Shown: positions 11,641-25,250 of the stretch, piece by piece
How the letters are laid out: each line of letters opens with the position of its first letter
How positions within the stretch are numbered: position 1 is the first letter of the stretch
Assembly (NCBI GenBank): GCA_000711775.1
Contig: ARYC01017027.1
Location: forward strand, 124,001 to 188,000
From: Oxytricha trifallax
Taxonomy: Eukaryota > Ciliophora > Spirotrichea > Sporadotrichida > Oxytrichidae
Reading direction: 5' to 3'
DNA: 64,000 nt
Position numbers and translations under genes: made by a program
Notes under the pieces: model-generated
Databases searched by the model: none
What the model was told of the DNA's origin: nothing
The model's input: only the letters and a program-made list of their open reading frames with translations

Positions 11641-12894
11641 TTGTGAAGAATGCTTGCTGTGTAAATGTATTTTAATTAGGCATGAGTTATTCACTAAAAC
11701 CATCGCATCCATAACCAAACTTAAAGAGTTAACCTAAACTAATCCTAAACCTCGCACTTAAGTCTAAAATAAATTACTCTCAAGTCCTTATCCCCAAAAT
11801 AACCTTTTAAACTAAAATAAAAAATTATAACACAAAATATCCAAACTTAAAAAAAGAACTCATTCAAATTACAAAAATGGTATAGGGTTTTGATTTCCAA
11901 AAATTAATCTGGGAACAGGTCATATTTTTTAAATAATTACTGATAATCTTCAGTATTATAAATTGTTATTAATATATAAATATAATGTAAAATTCGATAA
12001 AAATATAAAAATCATATTGTGATCAATCCTAAAAAAGATTTGGTTTTATATAAACGAAAGAAATTTATTAAAATATCATAATTTTATAAATTTAATAGTT
12101 TAAATTTAATTAAATAAATTATTTACAAGCATCGAATTTATTATTATATATAATTAGCAATATTTAAAGTATTATTATTATTTATTAATTAAGCATTATG
12201 TAAAATAATTACTTAATTTATATAAAATAAAAACAGAGCCTTAGTAAATAATGATATGTAACTATTTTAATATAAATTTAATTTATTTTAGAAATTATAA
12301 TTAATATAAATTTTAATTAAAAATTATAAAAGAGAACTTAATTTTTTTAATTATAAACTTTTTAAATAGCAGTAGAATTAAAATATAATTTAATAAAAAT
12401 GATATTTTCAAGTTTTTTAAATTTAATAATAAAAGAACTTTTCAACAAATTATTAAGATGATTTGATATTTTAGGTTTTAATGGGAATTGAGTGAGGTAT
12501 GTAAATAAACTGAGTTTTTGGATGACTTTAAAATGTATATAATTAAATTAGAATGACAAATCAAGCAATAATTATTTAATTTTTATAAAATCTCTTTAAT
12601 GTAAATCTATGTATTGTTTAAAAATTTATCTTACAACGAATAAACAAAAACTATCACGATTAGAAGAATAATTTCTTATTTAAAATTAAGAAAAATAGTG
12701 AGTGTGGCACTCAAACTATAAAAGTTTGGCCTTATGTAACTAAAAAATAATACAATATACTAGGGATTTTAAAAATTTATTCTTTAGAATTTCTTTTGTT
12801 CAATTATTTGCATAAAAATGAATCATCAAATCTCTCTTTTGATTATCTAAATTATGCTGAGTTTGCAAAGAACATTTCAATCATAATTTATAAG
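11641..12894. other. AT-rich DNA, no gene seen
   Basis: Mostly A and T. A somewhat less biased stretch at 11690-11830 gives no convincing protein. May be further remains of the decayed transposon. Confidence 0.4.
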
Positions 12895-13116
12895 TTAATT
12901 GCAGAGTTCAATTAGACACATATATTTTAACGGAGATTTATAATAATTTAACATGGCTTGTTCAAGGTAAGATGTGTTTTTTAACTCACAATTTAAAATT
13001 ATAGGGCTAATGTTAAAATACCAATAAATATAGCCTTGAGTACCTTCCTTATATTGTGGAAGTATCTTGGTTTGACAAAAAATTACATCAAAAGAATTTT
13101 TATTGATAAAAACCAA
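12895..13116 (-). pseudogene. Possible relic of a TBE-type kinase
   Basis: A 73-residue frame that includes GTQGYIYW and PIILNCELKNTSYLEQ. These resemble GTPGYFP and AAIILECDMESMSYFG of the TBE zinc-finger/kinase gene. The similarity is short and was judged by eye only. Its order relative to the transposase relic to the left differs from intact TBEs, so it may be a separate insertion or coincidence. Confidence 0.25.
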
Positions 13117-13468
13117 CTAAAAAAATATAAGATAGAAGAAAAATTAAATAAATATTATTAATTTAACAAATTCTTATGTTTTGTTAAGGTTTCATTTTAT
13201 AAAATTACCTTATTTGTTTTGATATTTTAAAGTGTTTTTTAAACTAAAAAAATCAATTAGAAAATATAATAAGTAGATTTATTATAAAAAAAAATATTTA
13301 CTTTGAATGACTTATCTTATTACAGCATATAATCTTTTATTTTAATTGAAAATACTGAATATTAATCTTAAATATTAAAATTAAATAGAATTTAAATTAC
13401 TTATTAACGAAAATATTATGATATTATTAAATTAATTTAAATGCAATTATTATTTTCGATAAGATTTT

Positions 13469-14375
13469 TCATCTTTACTAGTAATTATATGGATGATTAT
13501 TCTATGGTGGATACATCTGTTAGGGAGGATTATATCCTGGAGGAACCTAAGCTGCATTTTACTATGGGAAATATTGTGGGGGTTACATTTGATTAATCTG
13601 AGGATAGAATTGCTGTGCCTGTGGTTGTCCAACTTAGTTTGGAATAGGTAACGGTTGAGGCTATATCATATTTTAACCAACTGGTGGCATCCCCATAGGA
13701 GCTTGATAAACTGGCTATTGCTACTGCATTGGATATTAGCCAGATGGAGGCATCACAAATTGCTACTAAGGCATTGGCATTTATTGTTACATTCCGTAGT
13801 ATGGTTGTGGAGCCATGTAATAACCCATAGGCTGCATGTATTATTACTACATACCTAATCCTACGTTGAAGGCTATTGGAGATGGACCTCCTTAGATTTA
13901 ACCAGGCATCATACTGTGCTGACCAGGAAGTAATTAAGATTAAGGCTAGCCTAAATGACTGTGATTGTAGAACTCCATGTCGATATATAATTACCCTGCT
14001 TGCTTACCCTTGTAACTTAAGTTATAGGAGCTGCTTGTTTTCCCACTTCTGAAAGTTGCATCGAGAGGAACGTTTGTGGAGCCAACAATATCGTCATTTA
14101 CCATATCTTTATCCATCACTGTGATATTTAAACAAGTTTCATTTGTAATGTCAAACATAAAAGTCTAAAAATAACACATTATTAACCATTTTAATTCTTA
14201 CCTCATTCCATCTGGGATGCTTGCCACCTTCATTGTGAACTAATGACTTTTTTTCTTAGTTTCCTATTTTAATTACAACATAGGGATCCATCTTTGAAAA
14301 TATCTCAGTGTCTCTTGTCAGATTAGCTGACTTTGGCATTACTATGAGTTTTCCAGAATTTGTTAGAGCTTACAT
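13469..14375 (-). CDS. C2-domain protein with Q/P-rich tail
   Basis: Start ATG at 14375 (MQALTNSGKLIVMPKSANL), stop TGA 13469. Residues from about 5 to 125 form a C2 domain: KMDPYVVIKIGNQEKKS, HPRWNETFMFDI after the intron is removed, then NITVMDKDMVNDDIVGS. The paired Asp residues of the Ca2+-binding loops are present (SKMDPYV and MDKDMVNDD). This predicts Ca2+-dependent binding to phospholipid membranes. The C-terminal half is low-complexity Gln/Pro/Tyr/Met-rich (e.g. YPMQQQQPVYQAPMGMPP), like the tails of annexin- and ALG-2-interacting proteins. A 37-nt intron at 14165-14201 is in phase. Many Gln codons are TAA or TAG. No IES is needed, so this may be a single MDS. Tail function unknown. 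Confidence 0.85.
14165..14201 (-). other. 37-nt intron in the C2 gene
   Basis: GTAAGAAT...TTTTTAG on the minus strand. Removal joins WNE to TFMFDI in phase 0, completing the WNETFxF signature of C2 domains. Confidence 0.88.
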
Positions 14376-14600
14376 TTCTAAAAAAGAATTTATTTAATTA
14401 CAATAATAAATATTTAACTTTGATTAGAGATCCGATCTATCTTTTCTAAAAAATATAAAGATAAATTGACGTCTATTTATATAAATTTAGAAAGATTTTC
14501 AACGATTTATCTTACTGTGAAATGAGTAAATATAATCTCATATTATTTAAGATTATTGCTTATCTTTTTATATATAATTTAATATTCATAGAATCTGAGA

Positions 14601-17065
<2,465 letters not shown>

Positions 17066-17229
17066 TTACTTATGTATATATTTAATCAGAAATATTCTAA
17101 ATTATATGTTTATTAAAACTGATTGATAAATAATATGTTTAAATTATTTGTTTTTACGATTTATTGTAATTTACATCCTCTAAAAAAATACAGAAAAATA
17201 TTCAAATATAATATAGTTTATAATAAACT

Positions 17230-18549
17230 GATTATAATAAGCCTGAATTTCATACTGCTGTTTGGCGACTTTAGCACCTTCTCTTTGCTCATGTAGGTAG
17301 ATCTATTCCTCTAGTTTCTCCTGCAATTCTCTTATTTGCCCTTCGTAAGCTCTCACCATTTCTATTAACTCGCGTAATTCAGCATCTTTACTCTGGGTTT
17401 CCTCCATCATTTGCTTCTGATCCTCCAGGTGTGTTTCAATTTAAGATTTCAAAGCATGAATTTGCTTTGAACAATAAAATATCTCTATTACGTGATATGG
17501 GATTTTCACTGATTAATAAATATCATATCATATTTAAATCAAAAGTATATCAAAACTAATTTATATAATAGCAAAATAAATTTATATAAAATTTATATAT
17601 ATTTATAGCAATACATAAAAATTTATAATTAAAAATATTTATGTTTTTTATAATCCATATATTTAGTATCCTCTAATAATTATATAAAGTATAATTAAAA
17701 TAATTTGCTTCTTAAGATAGTCATTTTCAGCTGATATCTCTTGGGTTTATAAAAACAGATTATTATTATTTGTGTTGGTGTTAGTCTCAATCAGTGAATT
17801 AATTGAAGCACTAGTTTTCTAAAGTTGGTGTTAGTAATCAACGTTTCTCAATTTAATTCATTATAAAAAAACTAATTATAATTATTTGATTGAATTTCTC
17901 AACATGTGATTATTGAGATCTAGTTATTTAAGTTGCTAATTGAAATTGTGATTATTCCCACTACTACTCCCATTATTGAGATTTGTGCTTGAATTCACAT
18001 TCAGATTAGATTGTTAAGAGTGCACGGAACTCAATTCTTATTAAATCATGTTATTGTTACTATTTATCCCTTGATTATTAAAATATCCACCAATTTATAG
18101 AGATAATTATGTAGAAAATTAGGGAATATATTGTTTATGATTTTAAGAGCAGTTAATTTGGTTTAATTGCTAAATCATCACATCTTTCTCATTCCTGTTA
18201 TCCATAGATGATGCCATAGCTGCCGATGAGAGGACATAAGTGTCAAATACCACTTTCAATTGAGAAATCACTGTCTCAGAAACGTCTTTATAAGACTATA
18301 CTTGTTATTTTAGATTTCAATACAAAAAATCGTAATTTATGAAAGGAAATTGTATAATTTAATGTGAGAAAATCCAAACACCAAATATTTTTAAATAACA
18401 GACAGAATTAAAAAATCCAAATTTAACTAACTCACCTTAGTATTAGTGGATACAAGTGGGATATCAGTGAAATGTTCAAGGAGTCTTTCCTGCATTTGCA
18501 GACAGTCGGTTAAAACTTTATCAAAAGTTATGGTCTTAGTGAATTGCAT
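17230..18549 (-). CDS. Coiled-coil protein, N-rich centre
   Basis: Start ATG at 18549 (MQFTKTITFDKVLTDCLQ). After an intron at 18296-18435 the frame continues SYKDVSETVISQLKVVF. An Asn/Gln/Ser-rich middle follows, then a C-terminal coiled coil (ELIEMVRAYEGQIRELQ, EKLEEQIYLHEQREGAK). Two IESs were resolved with pointers TTGAGAAA and AAGCAAATT; each restores the frame. No TGA closes the frame: it stays open past 17230 and into the MGSAWCC start of the CDPK gene. The true 3' end is therefore uncertain and may use another MDS. No known family recognised. The gene is divergent from the coiled-coil gene that begins near 18640. Confidence 0.7.
17468..17710 (-). other. IES, pointer AAGCAAATT
   Basis: 9-bp repeat at 17459-17467 and 17702-17710. 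Joining gives DYLKKQIHALKSQIETH in frame. The 243-nt IES itself is almost pure A/T. Confidence 0.85.
17852..17902 (-). other. IES, pointer TTGAGAAA
   Basis: 8-bp repeat at 17844-17851 and 17895-17902. Excision joins NNHMLRN to VDYQHQLQKTSAS in frame and removes a TGA. Confidence 0.82.
18296..18435 (-). other. Probable intron, 140 nt
   Basis: GTGAGTTAG...AAGTATAG. Joins VSTNTK to SYKDVSE in phase 0. It is long for this window, so it may also contain an IES. Confidence 0.6.
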
Positions 18550-18639
18550 TTTAAATTTATAATTATTTTCCATTTATTTATTGTTAACAACTACTTTTAA
18601 AAAAACAATTTTGATCTACTTATTATGTCATGATTTATT

Positions 18640-20752
18640 TACAATTTAGCATTTTAATATAACGAAACATAGATTCAGGCTTAACAGGAAATCTAGCAAG
18701 TTAAGCTGTTATTCCAAGAATTTATCTTAGTCAAAGATGAAATTGAAAAAAACCTCGAAGACATAGTAAAAAGAGTATTGGAAAGAGATGAACAACTAAT
18801 CACATTCGATTCATCTGGAAACTAAGAAAGCAACAATTAAGATTCAAAGAATCAATAATTGTTCACCTCATAGACAAGTAAGTTAAAAAAATATTATTGT
18901 AATTATTACTAAAGCTTTGCAAAAATTCCAAGAGGGCTTCTCTAGCAGAAAGATTCAAGACATCATGCGTTGTGAAATCTCAGAGGTCAAGGAGTTGCTT
19001 GAAGTTCTCAAAGATCTGAAAAATCTCATTAATCAAATGCTTTAAGAAAAGAAGCAACTTAAAGTCCAACTATAATCTGAACTTGACTTGAGAGCTTAAA
19101 TCGAAAAAGCTCTTGAAAATTAGGAACTTGAAGGTCTCTCACCTGATTTACTGATAATGAAGATCAAAACACTTGAGCATGTAATAGATGGCATACAGTC
19201 AATATTCAATAACTAGAAGTAATTTGAAAATCCAAATGGCATGAACTAACAGCAGTCTACTTAATACTTAATCTATCAACAACTAAAACTGTTTTCAACT
19301 GAGAAGTTAGATGAGAAAGTCAGACTTTAAGAAAAATTGAGATCAGTTGAAAACTAGAACTTTTAAATGAATGAGGATTTGTAAAGCTTGCTCACTAGGA
19401 TAGAAGAGTGTGAGCGAGAGAATACAGAAATGAGAATAGCTGGAGATTCTAAAATTGATGAGGAAAAGAGAAAGTTACTGCTTGAAGTGGAAGAAATCAG
19501 ATAAAGAGAAGAAAAATTGGACCAAGAAATTCAGCAGAAGCTTGAGGAAGAAATCATTAGGATGCAAATTGAACAAGAGAAAGAACTCAATGAAAAGTTC
19601 GTTGATTAACTGTCAAAGATCATGAATTTGAGTTCCCATGATAAAAATACTCACATGAGAGATTTCGATGAAGCCATTAGATATTCGGAGATGAAATTCA
19701 AGAATCTTCTCGAGAAAATAGAAGTTCTTACAGAAAATAAAGAACTTCTAATGCAAGAAAGAATGATATTTGAAGAGAGAATGACTGAATTTTCATATTA
19801 AAACTAAATGGCCACTAAACAGGTTGAGCAACTACACACTCAATTACAAAGCACAACAAATAACTACTAGCATGAATTACAGACATTGAAAGATGAGAAA
19901 GATTAATTAAACTCTAACATGAATATGTTGATGTCTAAGTTCAGATAAGCAGCTAGTGAACTGCACGAAGTCAGAGAAGAAAGAGAGAAGTTAAAGAAGG
20001 AAATTTAAGATTTGTAAGAAATCATTGACAATTTAGAAAGAAGGAATTCAATGAAACATACTCTATAAAGTAGTGCGATATCCTCTGGAAATAGTTACAA
20101 CTAGTCAAATTAGTTAATTTCAAGCAGACCACCACTAAATAAAAATGAAAACTCTTTGTCTCCTCATACCAATAAATATCAATAACATTAAGAATACTCA
20201 GCTAGAAGTGGAATGAGCACCAATACAGCTGTGCCTCAGCCAAGAAAACAACCCATTTAAATTTATAACTCAGTTCTCAATAGCCTCTCTAAAAATGACA
20301 AAAATGATTTGATTACACCTTCTTATTAAGGCTCCCTTTTAACTTAGCAACTTAGATCTTCTTTGGATGAGAAGCAATTAACAAATTTAATCAATGACTA
20401 TAAAAGCGAAAATATGAAATTCTCACAAAAAGTATAGGAGCTGCAATAGAAAATTCAAAATACTGCTTAGTTATCACCTTACAAAAATCCTGAAAAGAGC
20501 AGTTTGACATAAAGTCAAAGAGCAGCTTCATCAAGACCACTGAACTAAAGAAATAACAATAATATGGTAAATAGTCAAGCAATGATTTAAAATGCCAGAA
20601 ACGATTTAAATAAGCAGTACTTTTCCACTATTAATACTGCAGAAGAAATTTCAAGCGCTAGAAAATATAGAAATGAAAACTCATAATAGCCAAACAGCGG
20701 AAGAAGTTAAAACTAAAGAACACTTAGTTGCAATTTGAAAAAAAAGCAATGA
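18640..20752 (+). CDS. Long coiled-coil protein (N-terminus not found)
   Basis: A single long plus-strand frame ends at TGA 20750-20752. It is heptad-rich over about 450 residues (for example EKLRSVENQNFQMNEDLQ, EEKRKLLLEVEEIRQ, REEREKLKKEIQDL). A Ser/Asn/Gln-rich C-terminal tail follows, with a short coiled segment SENMKFSQKVQELQQK. A 37-nt intron lies at 18878-18914 (GTAAGTT...TAAAG). The open frame begins after a TGA near 18631 and has no Met, so the first exon or MDS is missing, perhaps behind an intron acceptor or an unresolved IES at about 18600-18680. The long coiled coil suggests a structural or cytoskeletal role. No family recognised. Confidence 0.75.
18878..18914 (+). other. 37-nt intron
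   Basis: GTAAGTTAAA...TACTAAAG. Joins FTSQT to TLQKFQEGF in frame. Confidence 0.85.
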
Positions 20753-20857
20753 AGAATTTATTAACTTAATTGATTATTGTGAACTAAATTTAATGAAGTA
20801 TTTTCTAAATGTTAATTCGAAGTTTGATTATAGTAATTAAACACTTAGTTGTCTAAT

Positions 20858-23800
20858 TCAGACTTTAATAATCTTAAGTAGGTTTGTACTTCCCACAGTA
20901 CCCGAAAGCCCGCTTGTTATAATTATATAATCTCCTTGTCTGACCAATTTCCTGTCCAATGCTTCCTCCAATACTTTATTTATCAATGTATCAGAGCCTA
21001 CTAAAGAACCTACTAACATAGAGTTGACACCTCTGTGAAGGAGAACTCCCTTGGCAGCCCATTCATTTGGTGTAACAGCTAAAACTGTACATTTAGGCTT
21101 ATGTTTAGCTACTTTTCTGGCTGTAATACCAGAATGCGTGAATACTATAATCAAGCTTGCCTTAACATCAAAAGAAGCCTTCACAGCACAACTTGATATA
21201 GTTTCCTCTGTGCTCCAATTTTAAACAGGTTTTCTAAAGATATTTTGGTAGTGTGCACTCTACTCAGTCTTAATTAACAGTTCTTGATCTTAATACCTCT
21301 TTACATAGTTAATGTGTTTCTCAGCTTCAAAGCAAATGTCTGACATTTTTTACGTTGCTGTTTCGTAAAAATCACCAATAGCTGTCTCTGGTGAAAGAAT
21401 TAAAGAATCGATTCCATCATACACTGCATTAGAAATATCTACAACTTCAGAACGAGACGGTAATAACCTAGTTACCATAGTTTCCATTATTTGAGTTGAT
21501 AGAATGACAGGCTTACCTACCAAGTTACACTTCTTAATGATATATTTAAGCAAGGTTAAATGATAAATTTAAGATATATTACAAATCAAAATTGAATTTA
21601 ATCTCCCACCCTTTTAATTTCTGCACATAAACCACATCTTATAGATTTAAAGATAGCCCAAGATATCCTCTTGCAATAATGATACCATCACTGACTTCTA
21701 AAATTTATTCAAAATTCTGCAGTGCTTTCTAACTCTATATTTTAGCAAGTAACTTAATATGCTAACCCTTAGATCCTAATACTTTCTTCACATATATTAA
21801 ATCTTCACGGGATTCTACGAAAGATACAGCAATAATTTGGACGTTTTATTGTATTGAGTTTTATAAGACTTTTATATCTTTTGGGCCTAGGACGCTCAAT
21901 TTTAAGTCTGATTGCCAATCTAATTTTGGAATGTAAAGTGGCTTATTTTCTTGAAACATATAAAAATAGACTTTATAATTAAATTAATTTCTTTGATAGA
22001 TCCATCGTTTTCTACTCTACACACAACTAGCATTCTTTCTTTCTGGTATAGTGGAATATTCAAGTCCATTAAATCTGCATTAGAATTATTCTTTTCTATA
22101 AATTTGAATTAATTTCTAGAATAATTAATTATGATATTTTCTAAAACCAGAGGGTTAGCTAGAAGACTGATATTGTCCGATTCACTGATAGAAAAAGATG
22201 TATTATGATCTCCATGATGCTATTAATTACTAGTAGAATATACATTTCTGGCCTGTGGACTTTGACTCTTCCTGCTTCTGGGTGCCTTCCCTTGCTTGTA
22301 GGGATTGTGGCCCTTGAATAATTTCTACCTGTCTCTCAGAAACTCATCTCTAGACATGCGCTTTTTTTGTAGATATTCTTTAGAGGGGGCTAATTTGTTG
22401 AATGTTGAAGGGGATGTCCCATGGAGGTGCTGCTATGGATTGTAATCTCTAAGTAAAATTATATACATAAAAAGTGCGCTAATCATTTCAATCGTTAATC
22501 TAGAGATATTTTTAGATTATAGAATTATCTCTATCGTCAGATGACATTCTTTTCATTTAATAATTCATCATAGCACTACTATGATTTTGCTTAGTTTATA
22601 CTGGATTGGCAAATGAAGAGATTGATGTGTTTGTGTGTACATTTGGATTTTCCTGAGACTGGTCTGATGAGAAATAATATGATATTATATTAGAAATTTT
22701 ATAATCAGAAATTCAAGTCGCTTGTATGGTGATTACGCTGCGTATTTAGCCCCTTAATCTTGATGTTTTATTGCCTTGCTTTATCTGCTTTCTTAGCAAA
22801 TTGATAAGCACCGAAGCCTTGAGCACCTTTCTTGACAACTTCATCAAATTAAGCTCTGTCATTTTTCAATTCTTAAACTGCTTAGATATGGAGCCTAGCT
22901 GAGCTGTCTAATTTACATGAAAATATTAATCATTAATACATCTATGGAAATATAAAATACAAATTTAGGTAGAGATGGAAAGATACCATTTTAATCTTTC
23001 ATGTCCATAAACATCTCTAGGTCTTCCTCATCTTAAGATTCTTCTATTATTGCTTTGGCTTAAATTTATTAAAAATTATAATTAGAAATAATTAATATAA
23101 ATAATATTACTGTTTGAGATGGTATTTCTTGGTAGAATAAAAAGTATAGGTTTTCATTTTTTGCCTCATAGCAACTAAATGGTTAAATTATTTGAAATAA
23201 CTCACGATAGCAATAAAATTATTTACATAATAGTTAAACTTTGGCTAAATGTATATTCTAAATAGTTATTGAACTAATTTAATTAAAAAAATTTGGGGGG
23301 GGGCAACACCTGAACCAGTAACTTTTTTTCATTTTCCTAACCTTCTTAAAACCCTGTAAATACATGACTAAGGTCAAATAAGGGCCAATAAATCTGAATT
23401 TATCACTAAAATTTACCCTAGATTACTCCCTCGGGTCGAAAGGATTACGTTTATACATAAATTCATCATATAAATATTCAGTTTTTTAAAGTTTTTTTTT
23501 CAAAATATTATTTTGATTTTTTCTTGATTTTTGATTAATATAAGTATAAAACACAATTCAAATTCTATTGAGGTATGCATAATAAGATAGGGTAGGTGCC
23601 AAATTTTTTTATGAATTTGATATACCTACCCTATCTTATTATGCATACCTCAATAGAATTTGAAATTGTGTTATACTTATATTAATCAAAAATCAAGAAA
23701 AAAACAAAATAATATTTTGAAAAAAAAACCTTTAAAAAACTGAATATTTATATGATGAATTTATGTATAAACGTAATCCTTTCGACCCGAGGGAGTAATC

Positions 23801-25026
23801 TAGGGTAAATTTTAGTGATAAATTCAGATTTATTGGCCCTTATTTGACCTTAGTCATGTATTTACAGGGTTTTAAGAAGGTTAGGAAAATGAAAAAAAGT
23901 TACTGGTTCAGGTGTTGCCCCCCCCCAAAAATTTGCCATTAACTAGTTATTATTTGAGGTTAATTCAATCAATATTAGTTCCTTAATTTCTTTATTGAAA
24001 AATTCATCATCACCCACACTATTTTTACGCTTTCTAGGATGTAGCATTTTTGCTGCTGAATCCAACAGTGCTTATTATTAATCTTCGCTTTTGCCCTCTT
24101 CTTTCACGGGAGAAATAGATAAGAATTTTTTTTTAATAATATAAACTTATTTAAATATCTTTACTGTCATGTGCTTAGTGTCTCTTGACATATTTCTCCT
24201 CACTCTCAAAACCAACCACCGTCAGAACTACACCACCATAATCAACCAGAATTTTATCCCCTACTCTCAAATGTTCATGTATGTTATCATAGTCAATTAC
24301 AAACATGCCTGCGTCTCCAAGTATATGCTGGTTAGAGGAAATCCTGATTTCTTAGCCACTCTCCACTTTAATGGCATAATTATCTTTGAAACCTAAAGTT
24401 CTGATAAGTGGCCCTTTCAAATCCACCATTATGCCTATATTTTTGCCAAGATCTTTGGCTGCTTATTTGACATTGGTTATGATTTCATTCTGTTCATAGA
24501 GTTCGAAGTAATTCATGTTTAGCCTCGCTATATCCATCCCTTTAATTATCATTTTCTTAATTGGTTCAATTTGCTTAGTGTGATGCCCTAATGTGCAGAT
24601 AATCTTGGTGGATCTCAATCTAAGATCTTCGTTTTGCATACCTCTTTGCTCTAAAGTGTTTAATAACTTGTCTGTGTGAGGGTGGTGATGGTGAGCATTT
24701 GAGAGCTTCCTGCTTCTGTCACTTTGAGTTCCTTAGCCTCCTTTTGATAGAGGTGCGGAAAGCTCAAGAGTGGCACCTTAAGTTTACAAGTCATTGCCCT
24801 TTTTGTGTTAAAACCACTCCAACTCCTTGAAGTTTAAATTATATAATAATAAAATTGTTATTGGATATCCTAGTTTATAGTTTATAGATTGTATAATTAT
24901 AAATTAGTTTCTATTATCATTAGGTGTATGCTCTGCTTCATTTTCTCCTGACTTATAAAACCTAAAAGCAAAGTTTTCTTTGGATGCTCTTTCACTCATC
25001 CGCTTCAGCTTCTGCATAATGTCCAT
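20858..25026 (-). CDS. Pyruvate-kinase-like protein, probably catalytically altered
   Basis: Start ATG 25026 (MDIMQKLKRMSERAS), stop TGA 20858. The pyruvate-kinase fold is clear: STKIICTLG, ARLNMNYFE, VDLKGPLIRT, ILVDYGGVVLTV, VCRVENDGSIKEINL, VSDGIIIARGYLGLS, GKPVILSTQIMETM, SPETAIGDF and a C-terminal domain ending ITSGLSGTVGSTNLL. Arg of RxN, Lys of KIxx and Thr of STQ are kept. The two Mg2+ ligands are replaced: Glu of KIEN is Gln (a TAG codon) and Asp of ARGDLG is Tyr. After the B-domain strand FESEEKYVKR there is a large low-complexity insertion (about 24100 to 22060), rich in K, S, Q and E. IESs with pointers AAAGA, TAAACT and AAAT were resolved, and one gap holds a big palindrome. Likely a pseudoenzyme; cytosolic role unknown. 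Confidence 0.85.
21548..21620 (-). other. IES, pointer AAAT (pyruvate-kinase gene)
   Basis: Repeat at 21544-21547 and 21617-21620. Excision joins VVYVQK to YIIKKCNLVGKP in frame, exactly as the pyruvate kinase family requires. Confidence 0.85.
23289..23934. repeat. Near-perfect palindrome, 310-bp arms
   Basis: Arms at 23289-23597 and 23624-23934 pair almost base for base around a 26-nt loop. The arm tips are a run of 9-10 G/C next to AAATTT. It carries no gene. It lies in a non-coding gap between MDSs of the pyruvate-kinase-like gene, and TAGTTATT occurs on both sides (23263-23270 and 23944-23951). The near identity of the arms implies recent arrival or arm-to-arm conversion. It is not the same family as the TTGTAGG MITEs. 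Confidence 0.92.
24105..24162 (-). other. IES, pointer AAAGA
   Basis: Repeat at 24100-24104 and 24158-24162. Joins KRHQAHDSK to EEGKSEDQQQ in frame. Confidence 0.65.
24837..24884 (-). other. IES, pointer TAAACT
   Basis: Repeat at 24831-24836 and 24879-24884. Joins FIIIQSIN to FKELEWFQHK in frame. A second nearby TAAACT makes the right edge uncertain by 7 bp. Confidence 0.6.
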
Positions 25027-25250
25027 TTTGTAAAGTAAATATTTATGTAAAATGTAGTATAATTATTTATTCAAGTATCAATAAGATTTTAAGTTCATAT
25101 CTTTTACGAAGTTTAATATATAAATTTTAGAATTTTTACTTAGAAATTTACTTGAATAAATGAACATTATTTTAGAAATAAAGATATAAAGGCATTTCTT
25201 ATTTACGGATATATTCTTGAATATGTATAGTTTCTTATTAAATTCTATTT

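Noticed and set aside
13655-13858. His/Leu/Trp-rich plus-strand frame
   Set aside because: It is the antisense shadow of the Q/P-rich tail of the C2-domain gene.
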